Shown in pieces: positions 52,790 to 62,088 of a DNA stretch of 64,000 bases. A program made the position numbers and the translations under genes. The notes below the pieces were generated by a model. The model was not told the DNA's origin and did no database searches. It saw only the letters and a list, made by a program, of their open reading frames with translations. The first letter of the stretch is position 1, and every line of letters begins with the position of its first letter. The stretch covers positions 32,392-96,391 of the forward strand of contig JAMHXF010000015.1 of the NCBI GenBank assembly GCA_035910535.1. Direction: 5' to 3'. This DNA is from Archangium_A sp035910535 (lineage in GTDB: Bacteria; Myxococcota; Myxococcia; Myxococcales; Myxococcaceae).

Positions 52790-53868
52790 AGGCTGTGCTG
52801 CTGGCGGGGTTCTTCTTCGCGCTGCCCACGTTCGCGGCCGACAAGACGGTGACGCTCATCATCACCGGTGACAACGGGGGCGAAGTCGCGCCGTGCGGCT
52901 GTAAGTCGAACCCCTCGGGCGGGTTGCCCAAGCGCAAGACGGTGCTCGACGGGCTGCGCGGCGCCAACGTGCTGGTGCTCGACGCGGGCAACGCGCTGTA
53001 CCGCAACGCCGGAGCCGCAGGCCCTGAAGACGCGCCGCGCGCGAAGCTGGTGTTCGACATGATGGCCCGCCTCGGCACGCAGGCGATGGTCGTCGGGCAG
53101 CGCGACCTGTCGGGTGGCGTGGCGGCGCTGCAGAAGCTGGCTGAGGGCTCGAAGGTGAAGCTCTTGTCGGCGAACCTGACCCGCGCGGGCAAGCCGGTGT
53201 TCGACGCGGGCGTGGTGCTCGACGTCGGAGGCGTGAAGGTGGGCATCGTCGGCGTGACAGCGCCCGGGCCGGTGGCGCCTGAGGCCGACGTCACCGCGTC
53301 GGCGCCGTTGGCGGCGGCGCAGGCGGCGCTCGCGAAGCTGGGCAAGCGTGACGTGACGGTGGTGCTGGCGGCCACCTCGTACGCCGACGCGATGAACCTG
53401 TCGCGCGAGCTCAAGGGTGCGACGGATCTCGTCATTCAGTCGGGCGAGTTCCGCGGCACGGTGCCTCCGCAGCGGGTCGAAGACAGCGCGCCCATTCTGT
53501 TGGGCTCAGGGCAGCGCGGTCAGGCGCTCTCGAAGGCCACGGTGACGGTGGGCAAGGGTCACGGGCCGCTCGTCGATCTCTCCGTCGTGGCGCGCGAGAA
53601 AGAGCAGCTCGCCTTCGTCGACGGTCAGGTGAAGTCACTCGAAGAGCGCCTGGCGAAGGCCAAAGACAAACGCGCCGCCGCCGACTTCGGCAAGTTGCTC
53701 GGAGACTTGAAGCGACGGCAGGTCGAGCTCAACGCCGCCATCGCGCAGAAGACGCCTGCCGGCGCCCGCACCCTCGACTTTCAGTGGGTGGTGCTGGGCT
53801 CCGACATCGCTGACGACGCCGCGTGGAAGGCCGAAGTGTTGAAGGTCGAGCCCACCTACGCGCACTGA
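52786..53868 (+). CDS. Periplasmic metallophosphoesterase / 5'-nucleotidase-like protein
   Basis: The 360-residue product starts at GTG 52786, which overlaps the upstream stop and opens a signal peptide (VKAVLLAGFFFALPTFA). It keeps the shape of the UshA-type metallophosphoesterase N-terminal domain: ITGDNGGEVAPCGCKSNPSGG, VLVLDAGNALYR, MVVGQRDLSGG and VKVGIVGVTAPG. A Cys-Gly-Cys next to the first metal motif marks a subgroup. Some usual metal ligands are changed (ALYR for ..F, RDL for NHE), so activity is uncertain. A helical C-terminal part follows (EERLAKAKDKRAAADFGKLLGDL). Confidence 0.72.
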   Translation: MKAVLLAGFFFALPTFAADKTVTLIITGDNGGEVAPCGCKSNPSGGLPKRKTVLDGLRGANVLVLDAGNALYRNAGAAGPEDAPRAKLVFDMMARLGTQAMVVGQRDLSGGVAALQKLAEGSKVKLLSANLTRAGKPVFDAGVVLDVGGVKVGIVGVTAPGPVAPEADVTASAPLAAAQAALAKLGKRDVTVVLAATSYADAMNLSRELKGATDLVIQSGEFRGTVPPQRVEDSAPILLGSGQRGQALSKATVTVGKGHGPLVDLSVVAREKEQLAFVDGQVKSLEERLAKAKDKRAAADFGKLLGDLKRRQVELNAAIAQKTPAGARTLDFQWVVLGSDIADDAAWKAEVLKVEPTYAH

Positions 53869-53870
53869 CG

Positions 53871-54920
53871 TCACTCGCGCATGAAGTGACAGGTGTACCC
53901 GCCGGGGTTCCGCACCAGGTAGTCCTGATGCTCGCTCTCGGCTTTGTACCAGGTGCTCGCCGCGACGATCTCCGTGACGATGGGCTTCTTCCACTTGCCT
54001 GCTTTGTCGACGCGCGCCTTCACCGCTTCGGCCGTCGCCTTCTGTGCGTCGGTCGTGAAGAAGATCGCCGAGCGGTACTGCGTGCCCACGTCGTTGCCCT
54101 GGCGGTTCAACGTCGTCGGGTCGTGCATCTTGAAGAACCACTTCTCGAGCAGGTCGGCGTAGCTCAGCTTCGACGGGTCGAAGACCACGCGCACCGCTTC
54201 GGCGTGGCCCGACTTCGAGTCGTGCGTGTCGTCGTACTTCGGGTTCTTCAACCAGCCGCCGGTGTAGCCAGCCTCGGTCTCGAGGACGCCGGGGATCTTC
54301 CGAATGATGTCTTCCATGCCCCAGAAGCAGCCACCGGCGAGGATCGCCACCTCAGTGCTCGCCGTCTGCGTGGGCTTGTTGGGCGCGAAGAGCTTCGCGT
54401 ACTGGCCGTAGCCCTCAGCCTCCAGCTTCGCGGCGGGCACGAAGCGCATCGACGCTGAGTTGATGCAGTAGCGCAGCCCACCTTGATCGCGCGGCCCGTC
54501 GTCGAACACGTGCCCCAGGTGTGAGTCGGCGTTCTTCGAACGCACCTCGACGCGCACCATGCCGTACGTGACGTCTTTCTTTTCGGTGACGTTGGGCTCG
54601 AGCGGGCGCGTGAAAGACGGCCAGCCGCTGCCCGAGTCGAACTTGTCCTTCGAGCTGAAGAGCGGCTCACCCGAGACGACGTCGACGTAGATGCCTTCGG
54701 CGTGGTTGTCCCAGTACTCGTTCTGGAAGGGCGGCTCGGTGCCGCATTCCTGGGTGACGCGGTACTGCTCGGGGCTGAGCTTCTTCTTGAGCTCTTCCGA
54801 GTTCGCCTTCGGGAACGGCTTCACGGGGCTGGTCTCTTTCTTCGGGGTTTGCGCCCAGGCCGACATGGCGAAGGCGACGACGACGGACATCACGGCGAGG
54901 GCGATGAGCCAACGGTTCAT
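53871..54920 (-). CDS. msrBA: Fused methionine sulfoxide reductase MsrB-MsrA, exported
   Basis: The 349-residue product starts at ATG 54920 with a signal peptide or membrane anchor (MNRWLIALAVMSVVVAFAMSAWA). MsrB comes first (residues about 40-170: GTEPPFQNEYWD, SGSGWPSFTRPLEPN, GHVFDDGPRDQGGLRYCINSASMRF, catalytic Cys in RYCIN). MsrA follows (AILAGGCFWGMEDII, catalytic Cys in GGCFW; EHQDYL near the end). Together they repair R- and S-methionine sulfoxide in envelope proteins. The zinc-binding CxxC pairs of many MsrB are absent. The order B-A is the reverse of the PilB-type A-B fusion. AGGG precedes the ATG. Confidence 0.93.
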   Translation of the reverse strand: MNRWLIALAVMSVVVAFAMSAWAQTPKKETSPVKPFPKANSEELKKKLSPEQYRVTQECGTEPPFQNEYWDNHAEGIYVDVVSGEPLFSSKDKFDSGSGWPSFTRPLEPNVTEKKDVTYGMVRVEVRSKNADSHLGHVFDDGPRDQGGLRYCINSASMRFVPAAKLEAEGYGQYAKLFAPNKPTQTASTEVAILAGGCFWGMEDIIRKIPGVLETEAGYTGGWLKNPKYDDTHDSKSGHAEAVRVVFDPSKLSYADLLEKWFFKMHDPTTLNRQGNDVGTQYRSAIFFTTDAQKATAEAVKARVDKAGKWKKPIVTEIVAASTWYKAESEHQDYLVRNPGGYTCHFMRE

Positions 54921-54981
54921 GAGGACCCTACGCATGACGCCCGCGTCGGGTTTCCGCAAGTGAAGGTGCAGGTGCGACCAA

Positions 54982-55551
54982 TCAGGCAGGTGTGAGCCAC
55001 CAGCGTGAAAGCTCGAAGGTCAGCTCGGGGAAGGGCTCGAGGTTGGTGACGGTGTCGGCCTCAGTCCACGTGCCCAGGTGCAGCCAGAGATCTTGCTGGA
55101 GCTTGAAGGCCTCGAGCACGCGGCTCTCGGGGTCGATGAGCCAGAGGTGCGGCACGCCGTGGCGCGCGTACAGCCGACGTTTGGGGCCGATGTCTTTCAC
55201 GCGCGTGGAGGGGCTCAGCACTTCGCAGACCCAGTCGGGGCGAATCGTGTACGGGTTGTCTCGCTCGTGCCCGGCGATGTTCTCGCGACGCCAACCAGTG
55301 AGATCCGGAACGACGAGCTCCTTGCCGGGGAAGAGCACCTCGACCTCCGTGAGAATCAACCAGCCGTTGGTGTTGCCGCCGCCGTGACGCAGGTCGTGGC
55401 CGAGCTCGAGTTCGACGTTCTGGTGCGCGCCCGAAGGACGGCCCATGACGTGGAGTTCGCCTGCGACGAGCTCGCCGGTCATGTGCTCCGGGAGTCGCGC
55501 GATCTCCGCGAGCAGCTCGTCGTGCGACTTCTTCTTCAGGGCGACGCTCAT
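54982..55551 (-). CDS. Uma2 family protein (restriction-endonuclease-like fold)
   Basis: This 189-residue protein of the Uma2 (DUF820) family has the PD-(D/E)XK-like core: TGELVAGELHVMGRPSGAHQ, LVVPDLTGWRRENIAG with the acidic metal position, and VCEVLSPSTRVKDIGPKRRLYARHGVPHLWLIDPE. The family is widespread in cyanobacteria and myxobacteria with unknown function. ATG 55551 overlaps the upstream stop by four bases (ATGA), so it is coupled to the DUF4173 gene. Confidence 0.9.
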   Translation of the reverse strand: MSVALKKKSHDELLAEIARLPEHMTGELVAGELHVMGRPSGAHQNVELELGHDLRHGGGNTNGWLILTEVEVLFPGKELVVPDLTGWRRENIAGHERDNPYTIRPDWVCEVLSPSTRVKDIGPKRRLYARHGVPHLWLIDPESRVLEAFKLQQDLWLHLGTWTEADTVTNLEPFPELTFELSRWWLTPA

Positions 55552-57032
55552 TGCTGCAGTGTAGCCATCGCCGCGCGATTCCGGGAGCGACCGAGGTTCC
55601 ACGTCAGCAGCGATTCAGAGGAACCCATTCGCTCGGCCCGGTACTTCAAGACCTCCGGCAACTTCACGTACATCGGGTCAGGCAGGCGCTCGCGTGCTTC
55701 GACCAGCGCCGGCAACGCGTCGTCAGAGAGCATGATGAGGTACGCCACGTCGACGTCCTCCATCTGCACGTTGCGGCGCGAGATGAACGCGTCGGGCGAC
55801 ATGGCCGCCAGCCCGAGCAACGTCACCGTCAGCATCGCGAAGGCACCGCCCACGAAGGACTCCTGAAGCACCCACAGCGTCAGCGCGCGCCACGCCAGCA
55901 CCGCCGCCACGAGAAACAGCCCCGCGTACGCCATCAACCGCAGCGCCGTGAGGCCGTACGTCGTCTCGTAGCGCCACAGCCTCGCCACTGCGCTCACCAG
56001 CATCGGCATCGTCGCCAGCACCAGCGCCGTCGACAGCGTGGTGAACACGCGCGTCGTCGTGAGCTTCGTGCGCGCCGGCAGCGCCATCAGCAGCGCGAGA
56101 ATTCCCAGCGCAGCGAAGAGCAGTTGAAAGAAGCCTTCATGCGCCGCGTCGGCGTAGGTGACGCCATCGGGCAAGGCACACGAGGCCGGCGCGAGCGCAC
56201 ACGGCGTCGACGTGAGCCCGAACGCGAGCAGCATCGCCGTCAACGTGCCGAGCAGCGCGTAGCTCTCGAAGGCCTGCAGTCGACGCGCGGGCTCCGACGG
56301 CGTCAGCGACGCACGGCGCCGCGACGTGAGCGCCAGCACGCCCACCATCACGCCGCCGGCCATCGCCGTCACCACGCTGCCTTGAATGAAGTCGGCGACC
56401 TCAACGCTGAAGAGCGTCGTCAAGACAGCCTCGACGCGCGCACGAAACACCGCGTCACCCGAGGCGAGCAGCAGCAACAAGACGGTCGCCGGCGGCGCGA
56501 CGACGAAGAAGAGCCTGAGCACGACGGGGAAGTACCGGCCCACCGTCGAGCCCACGTTGGCCTGCCGCAGCTGCTGACCTGTGACGACGGTGCTCGCGTG
56601 CAGCGACTGGCCCAGCGTGACGAAGGGCGCGGCGAGGAGTTGCCCCGTGCGCAAGGTCGCGAGGCGTCGCTCACCGTTCCACCCGAGCACCGCGAGCGAG
56701 CCCATGACCAGCGCCACCAGCACGTTGATCGACGAGAGCCACGCCGTGTCGTGCAACATCGTCGACATCACCAGCAACACCGCTCCGACGAGCAACCAGC
56801 GATGCGCGCCTGCGCTCTGCCACGCTTCTTTGCCGCCCAGCGCGATGACCGCCGCGCCGGTGAGCACCGCGAACAGCGCCCAGCTCAAGCCGAAGTTCAT
56901 GCCGTCGATGAAGAGCTCCACGCCGAGCCCCAGCGCGAGGCCGACCGCGAGCTGCGCGCGATGCGGTCGAAGCCGATCGGCGAACGTGGGGCGGGCCGGG
57001 AGTGCGAACGAGGGCGTCATGGTTGGCGTCAT
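55548..57032 (-). CDS. DUF4173-type multi-spanning membrane protein
   Basis: The 494-residue product starts at ATG 57032 (57020 is an alternative). It has about ten to twelve hydrophobic segments arranged as in DUF4153/DUF4173 proteins, with the family pattern ...FESYALLGTLTAMLLAFGLTS and YGLTALRLMAYAGLFLVAAVLAWR. The C-terminal 80 residues are soluble (EDVDVAYLIMLSDDALPALVEARERL). No catalytic motif is evident. It is divergent from the ATPase gene with a 128-bp spacer and leads a two-gene unit with the Uma2 gene. Confidence 0.8.
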   Translation of the reverse strand: MTPTMTPSFALPARPTFADRLRPHRAQLAVGLALGLGVELFIDGMNFGLSWALFAVLTGAAVIALGGKEAWQSAGAHRWLLVGAVLLVMSTMLHDTAWLSSINVLVALVMGSLAVLGWNGERRLATLRTGQLLAAPFVTLGQSLHASTVVTGQQLRQANVGSTVGRYFPVVLRLFFVVAPPATVLLLLLASGDAVFRARVEAVLTTLFSVEVADFIQGSVVTAMAGGVMVGVLALTSRRRASLTPSEPARRLQAFESYALLGTLTAMLLAFGLTSTPCALAPASCALPDGVTYADAAHEGFFQLLFAALGILALLMALPARTKLTTTRVFTTLSTALVLATMPMLVSAVARLWRYETTYGLTALRLMAYAGLFLVAAVLAWRALTLWVLQESFVGGAFAMLTVTLLGLAAMSPDAFISRRNVQMEDVDVAYLIMLSDDALPALVEARERLPDPMYVKLPEVLKYRAERMGSSESLLTWNLGRSRNRAAMATLQQ

Positions 57033-57147
57033 GGCGCGGCTGCGATTGCAACTGCGCGGCCTGCGGGTGAACGGTCGCAATTCGCGCTGAACGGTCTGTG
57101 GCCACGCGCGCCGTGGTTTTGTGACCGCGGCTGCGACGCCGCGCGGG

Positions 57148-57153
57148 TAGTGT
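57148..57153 (+). promoter_or_regulatory. Candidate -10 box for leaderless ATPase gene
   Basis: TAGTGT lies exactly 7 bases before GTG 57161 and overlaps the alternative GTG 57152, which favours the downstream start codon. Confidence 0.4.
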
Positions 57154-57160
57154 GCCTCGC

Positions 57161-58456
57161 GTGCAGTCACTGCGAGCCTCTGAACTCACGCGCCTCCAGG
57201 AGATGATCGAACGGCCGAAGCAGGGCTTGTCGATCTGCTCCGTCAGCGGCCCAGGCGGCATCGGCAAGAGCCACTTGATGAGCGAAGTGCTGGCCTCGTC
57301 GGCCGATGCGCTCAAGCACTTCCTCGTGCTGCGGGTCGACGGCTCGAATCGTCAGTCGGTCGACGACTTCGCCGCGCTGGTGGGGCAGCTGTTCAGCTCG
57401 TCGATCGAGCACGGTGAAGCGGGGCGCGACTATTTCCGCCGCACGCGCAAGGTGCTCTCGCGCTTCATTCGTCAACGCGAAGAGCTCGAGGAGCGCATCG
57501 GCAAGTCGTCGCTGTCGACCGAGTCGAAGCACCTCACTTCGGCGCTCGTGAAGATGGGGCACTGGGGCGTCTCGAAGCAGGTACGCGGGCTGCCGCGGTT
57601 GAACCAGCTCGAGGCCGACGCGGTCGGCGAGCTGCTGGCCACCGGCGGCAACTGGCTCGCGCAGAAGCTCACGCCCGCCAGCACGCTGCGGCTTCGGCAC
57701 GAGCTCCACGCGATGACGGCGGAGGCGATCGTCGCGGATCTCCGTGAGGCGCTGGTGCGTGGGCCATTGTTCCGTCGCAACCTCGCGTCGTCAGACGGGC
57801 TGACGAAGCTGCTCATCTGGGTCGACGACTACGAGGCGCTGGCGCCGGTGCTCGAAGACTTCCTCCTCGGCGCGCTCGTGCCCGCCCTCGCGGCCTGTGA
57901 GTTCGACGTCGTGTTGTGGGTCGCCGGTCGCGACGATCTCGAAGACGGCAACGGTGACTGGTCGCGGCAGTACAAGCGCCACCTCGAGCCGCGCATTCGG
58001 CTGCGCGCGTTCGACGAAGCGACCACGCGCGCCATGTTGCAGCAGCTCAACGTCGACGACGCGAGGGCCGACCAGCTCTTCGAGGCCACGCGCGGCTACC
58101 CGTTGTTGCTGCAGCTGCTCGTCGAAGAGCTCACCGACGGAGAGACCGGCTCAGCGCTCGCGGCGCGAAAGTTCTTCGAGCGCACCACGCGGTGGATGAC
58201 GCCCGAAGAGATCGATTGGTTCACCCGCGTCTGCTACCTCGACCGCGTCAATGAAGACACGCTGGCCCGCCTGTTCCCGAAGGAGCAGGTCGCCGCGATT
58301 CAATCGTGGTTCGAGAAAGAGCCGTCGATTCGCGACCCCAACGCCACCGAGTTCGTCGTGCGGCCGCTCATTCGCGAGAAGGTGTTGCGCTACCAGGAGC
58401 TGCGCGCACCGACCCAGCATCGCGAGCTGCTGCAGCGCTTGAGTCGGAGCCAGTGA
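57161..58456 (+). CDS. AAA/STAND-type ATPase
   Basis: The 431-residue product (434 if GTG 57152 is used) has Walker A GPGGIGKS (Lys36), Walker B LLIWVDDYEA (Asp222-Asp223), a sensor-like VVLWVAGRDDL segment and an RLRAFDEATTRAML region as in STAND/AAA_16 ATPases. A helical tail of about 150 residues includes EIDWFTRVCYLDRVNEDTLARLF, like a winged-helix after the ATPase core. Unlike typical STAND proteins there is no TPR, WD40 or effector domain, and no partner gene. The role is unknown. Confidence 0.82.
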   Translation: MQSLRASELTRLQEMIERPKQGLSICSVSGPGGIGKSHLMSEVLASSADALKHFLVLRVDGSNRQSVDDFAALVGQLFSSSIEHGEAGRDYFRRTRKVLSRFIRQREELEERIGKSSLSTESKHLTSALVKMGHWGVSKQVRGLPRLNQLEADAVGELLATGGNWLAQKLTPASTLRLRHELHAMTAEAIVADLREALVRGPLFRRNLASSDGLTKLLIWVDDYEALAPVLEDFLLGALVPALAACEFDVVLWVAGRDDLEDGNGDWSRQYKRHLEPRIRLRAFDEATTRAMLQQLNVDDARADQLFEATRGYPLLLQLLVEELTDGETGSALAARKFFERTTRWMTPEEIDWFTRVCYLDRVNEDTLARLFPKEQVAAIQSWFEKEPSIRDPNATEFVVRPLIREKVLRYQELRAPTQHRELLQRLSRSQ

Positions 58457-58523
58457 GCGCAAAAGGATTCGCCGACGAATGGTTCGGCTCCCGGCTCGGT
58501 GGATCCGCTAAGACGCGCGCGCG

Positions 58524-60131
58524 ATGGCGATTCTCGAGAGTCAATTGAACGTCCGCTCCGCCGACTTTCAGTCGAACGCGGAGGCGATGAAGGCGCTGGT
58601 CGAAGATCTCAAAGCGAAGGTCGCGAAGATCTCCGAAGGCGGTGGTGAAGAGGCGCGCAAGAAGCACACGGGGCGCGGCAAGTTGCTGCCTCGTGAGCGC
58701 GTCAACCAACTGCTCGACCCGGGCACGCCGTTCCTCGAGTTCAGCCAGTTGGCTGCGTTCGGCATGTACAAAGACGACGCGCCGGGCGCGGGCATCATCA
58801 CCGGCATCGGCCGCGTCGCCGGTCGTGAGTGCGTCATCGTGTGCAACGACGCCACGGTGAAGGGCGGCACGTACTACCCGGTGACGGTGAAGAAGCACCT
58901 CCGCGCGCAGGAGATCGCGAAGGAGAACCGGCTCCCGTGCATCTACCTGGTCGACTCGGGCGGCGCGAACCTTCCGAACCAGGACGACGTGTTCCCCGAC
59001 AAGGAGCACTTCGGTCGCATCTTCTTCAACCAGGCGAACCTGAGCGCCGAAGGCATTCCGCAGATCGCCGTGGTGATGGGCTCGTGCACGGCTGGCGGCG
59101 CGTACGTGCCGGCCATGAGCGACGAGAGCATCATCGTGAAGAACCAAGGCACGATCTTCCTTGGTGGGCCGCCGCTGGTGAAGGCCGCGACGGGTGAAGT
59201 GGTGACCGCTGAAGATCTCGGCGGCGGTGACGTGCACACGCGCTTGTCGGGCGTGGTCGATCACCTCGCGCAGAACGACACGCACGCGTTGGCCATCGCG
59301 CGGCGCATCGTCGGCACGACGAATGTCGCGAAGACGCCCGACATTCCGCTGCGTGAACCGCGCGCTCCGAAGTTCTCGGCCGACGAGCTGTACGGGATCA
59401 TTCCCACCGACACCAAGAAGCCCTTCGACGTACGCGAGATCATCGCGCGCATCGTCGACGGCTCCGAGCTGGACGAGTTCAAGGCGCGCTACGGCACGAC
59501 GCTCGTCACCGGCTTCGCGCACATTCACGGCATGCCGGTGGGCCTCATCGCCAACAACGGCATTCTCTTCAGCGAGTCGGCGCAGAAGGGCGCGCACTTC
59601 ATCGAGCTGTGCTGCCAGCGCCGCGTGCCGTTGGTGTTCCTGCAGAACATCACCGGCTTCATGGTGGGCCGGAAGTACGAGAACGAAGGCATCGCCAGGC
59701 ACGGCGCGAAGATGGTGACCGCGGTGTCGACGGCGGCGGTACCGAAGTTCACCGTCATCATTGGCGGCAGCTTCGGCGCCGGGAACTACGGCATGTGCGG
59801 CCGCGCCTATTCGCCGCGCTTCTTGTGGATGTGGCCCAACGCGCGCATCTCGGTGATGGGCGGCGAGCAGGCGGCCAGCGTGTTGGCCACGGTGAAGCGC
59901 GACGGCATCGAAGGCAAAGGCGGCACGTGGAGCGCTGAAGAAGAAGCCGCGTTCAAGGCGCCCATTCGCTCGCAGTACGAGACGCAGGGCCACCCGTATT
60001 ACGCCAGCGCGCGCCTGTGGGACGACGGCATCATCGACCCGGCCGACACGCGCATGACGTTGGCGCTGGGGCTCTCGGCGAGCCTCAACGCGCCGGTTCC
60101 CGAAACGAAGTTCGGCCTCTTCCGGATGTGA
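58524..60131 (+). CDS. mccB: Methylcrotonyl-CoA carboxylase-type carboxyltransferase (beta) subunit
   Basis: This 535-residue acyl-CoA carboxylase beta subunit has the usual length. Markers are GRGKLLPRERV, LVDSGGANLPNQDDVFPD, GRIFFNQANLSAEGIPQIAVVMGSCTAGGAYVPAMSDE and IGGSFGAGNYGMCGRAYSPRFLW. The NLPNQ/VFPDKEHFGR form is that of methylcrotonyl-CoA rather than propionyl-CoA carboxylase. It transfers carboxyl from biotin to the acyl-CoA, probably in leucine degradation (and, in myxobacteria, branched fatty acid metabolism). The biotin carboxylase gene follows after 2 bases. Confidence 0.93.
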   Translation: MAILESQLNVRSADFQSNAEAMKALVEDLKAKVAKISEGGGEEARKKHTGRGKLLPRERVNQLLDPGTPFLEFSQLAAFGMYKDDAPGAGIITGIGRVAGRECVIVCNDATVKGGTYYPVTVKKHLRAQEIAKENRLPCIYLVDSGGANLPNQDDVFPDKEHFGRIFFNQANLSAEGIPQIAVVMGSCTAGGAYVPAMSDESIIVKNQGTIFLGGPPLVKAATGEVVTAEDLGGGDVHTRLSGVVDHLAQNDTHALAIARRIVGTTNVAKTPDIPLREPRAPKFSADELYGIIPTDTKKPFDVREIIARIVDGSELDEFKARYGTTLVTGFAHIHGMPVGLIANNGILFSESAQKGAHFIELCCQRRVPLVFLQNITGFMVGRKYENEGIARHGAKMVTAVSTAAVPKFTVIIGGSFGAGNYGMCGRAYSPRFLWMWPNARISVMGGEQAASVLATVKRDGIEGKGGTWSAEEEAAFKAPIRSQYETQGHPYYASARLWDDGIIDPADTRMTLALGLSASLNAPVPETKFGLFRM

Positions 60132-60133
60132 TC

Positions 60134-62086
60134 ATGTTTTCAAAAATTCTCATCGCGAACCGTGGAGAGATCGCCTGTCGCGTCGCACAGACCGCGCGTC
60201 GGCTGGGCGTGAAGACCGTCGCCGTCTATTCCGACGCAGACGCAAACTCGAAGCACGTGCAGGCGTGTGACGAAGCGGTGCACCTCGGGCCGCCGGCGGC
60301 GAAAGAGAGCTACCTGCTGGCCGAGAAGATCCTCGCGGCTGCGAAGGCCACGGGCGCGCAGGCCATTCACCCCGGCTACGGCTTCTTGTCCGAGAACGAG
60401 GATTTTGCCGAGGCGTGCGCTGCCGCGGGCATCGTGTTCATCGGGCCTCCGGCGTCGGCCATCTCGGCCATGGGCCTGAAGTCAGAAGCCAAGGCGCGCA
60501 TGGCGCAGGCGAAGGTGCCGCTCGTGCCCGGCTACCACGGCGCGGCGCAAGACCCGGCGCTGCTGCACAAAGAAGCCGACCGCATCGGCTACCCGGTGCT
60601 CATCAAGGCGAGCGCGGGTGGCGGCGGCAAGGGCATGCGGCAGGTCGAGAAGTCGGCCGACTTCATCGCCGCGCTCGAGTCGTGCAGGCGCGAGGCTTCC
60701 AACGCGTTCGGTGACGACGCGGTGCTCATCGAGAAGTACCTCACCAGGCCGCGCCACATCGAAGTGCAGGTCTTCGCCGACACGCACGGCAACTGCGTGT
60801 ACCTCTTCGAGCGCGACTGCTCGGTGCAGCGCCGTCACCAGAAGGTCGTCGAAGAAGCGCCGGCGCCGGGCATGACGGACGCGCGTCGCAAGGCCATGGG
60901 TGAGGCTGCGGTCGCGGCCGCGAAGGCCGTCGGCTACGTCGGCGCGGGCACCGTCGAGTTCATCTCCGAGGGCGAGCAGTTCTACTTTATGGAGATGAAC
61001 ACCCGCTTGCAGGTCGAGCACCCGGTGACGGAGATGATCACCGGCTTCGATCTCGTCGAGTGGCAGCTGCGCGTGGCGTCGGGCGAGAAGCTGCCGGCGT
61101 CGCAGGCGCAGCTCGTGATTCGTGGCCATGCGTTCGAAGCGCGCGTGTACGCCGAGAACCCCGAGAAGGGCTTCCTGCCGTCCATCGGCACGCTCACTCA
61201 CCTGCGTTTTCCCGAGCACGTGACGTTCACCACCGGCGGCGACGTGCGCGTCGACTCAGGCGTGCGAGAAGGCGACACCATCACGCCGTTCTACGATCCG
61301 ATGATCGCCAAGCTGATCGTCTGGGGCGAAGATCGCCAGCAGGCGTTGGCGCGGTTGGTCGACGCGCTGGGCCACACGCAGGTCGTCGGCCTCGCGACGA
61401 ACGTGGCGTTCCTGCGGCGGCTCGCAGAGTCGACGCCGTTCTCGACCGCGGATCTGGACACGGGGTTGATCGCGCGCAACCACGAGTCGCTTTTCCCGGC
61501 TGACACGACGCCGACGGAGTCGGTGGTGGCGCTCGCGGTGGCAGCGGTGCTCAGCGACGAAGCGAAGTCGACTGACCGAGACCCGTGGTCGTCGCGCAGC
61601 GGCTTCCGTGTGAATCAGGTCTTCATTCGTGCGCTGCGCCTGGGCGAGCAGGACGTGCGCGTGACGTACACGCACGAGGGCCACGTGGTGAACGGCAAGA
61701 AGCTCGTCGTGCGTCGTGACGGCGCCGACTTCGTGCTGCAGCTCGACGGGCAGCCGGTGCGCGGCACGGTGGTGCGTGAAGGCGAGACGCTGCACGTGTT
61801 TCACGCAGGCACGGTGACGCACCTCGCGTTGTTCGACGCGATCTCGCACGCGGGGGTCGACGACTCGCATGCGGGCAAGCTGGTCGCTCCGATGCCGGGG
61901 AAGATCGTCGCGTTGCTGTCGTCGAAGGGCGCGCAGGTGAAGAAGGGCGCGCCGCTGCTGGTGATGGAGGCGATGAAGATGGAGCACACCATCACCGCTC
62001 CTTCAGACGGCACCGTGGCCGAGTTCCTCTTCGCGGCCGGCGATCAGGTCGCTGAAGGCGCGGAGCTGCTCAAGTTCACCGCATAG
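60134..62086 (+). CDS. mccA: Methylcrotonyl-CoA carboxylase-type biotin carboxylase/BCCP (alpha) subunit
   Basis: The 650-residue alpha subunit starts at ATG 60134 since MFSKILIANRGEIACRV is the standard N terminus. It has a biotin carboxylase domain (IHPGYGFLSEN, IKASAGGGGKGMR, ERDCSVQRRHQKV, MNTRLQVEHPVTE), a BT/linker domain, and a C-terminal BCCP domain with biotinyl Lys615 in MEAMKM, 35 residues from the end. It charges biotin with bicarbonate and ATP for mccB. The stop lies two bases from the stop of the convergent kinase gene. Confidence 0.95.
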   Translation: MFSKILIANRGEIACRVAQTARRLGVKTVAVYSDADANSKHVQACDEAVHLGPPAAKESYLLAEKILAAAKATGAQAIHPGYGFLSENEDFAEACAAAGIVFIGPPASAISAMGLKSEAKARMAQAKVPLVPGYHGAAQDPALLHKEADRIGYPVLIKASAGGGGKGMRQVEKSADFIAALESCRREASNAFGDDAVLIEKYLTRPRHIEVQVFADTHGNCVYLFERDCSVQRRHQKVVEEAPAPGMTDARRKAMGEAAVAAAKAVGYVGAGTVEFISEGEQFYFMEMNTRLQVEHPVTEMITGFDLVEWQLRVASGEKLPASQAQLVIRGHAFEARVYAENPEKGFLPSIGTLTHLRFPEHVTFTTGGDVRVDSGVREGDTITPFYDPMIAKLIVWGEDRQQALARLVDALGHTQVVGLATNVAFLRRLAESTPFSTADLDTGLIARNHESLFPADTTPTESVVALAVAAVLSDEAKSTDRDPWSSRSGFRVNQVFIRALRLGEQDVRVTYTHEGHVVNGKKLVVRRDGADFVLQLDGQPVRGTVVREGETLHVFHAGTVTHLALFDAISHAGVDDSHAGKLVAPMPGKIVALLSSKGAQVKKGAPLLVMEAMKMEHTITAPSDGTVAEFLFAAGDQVAEGAELLKFTA

Positions 62087-62088
62087 CT

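Noticed and set aside
55551..57206. 551-codon open frame on the plus strand
   Set aside because: It is antisense to the DUF4173 gene and almost pure Arg/Gln/Glu/His; the minus strand has proper membrane helices and a coupled Uma2 gene.
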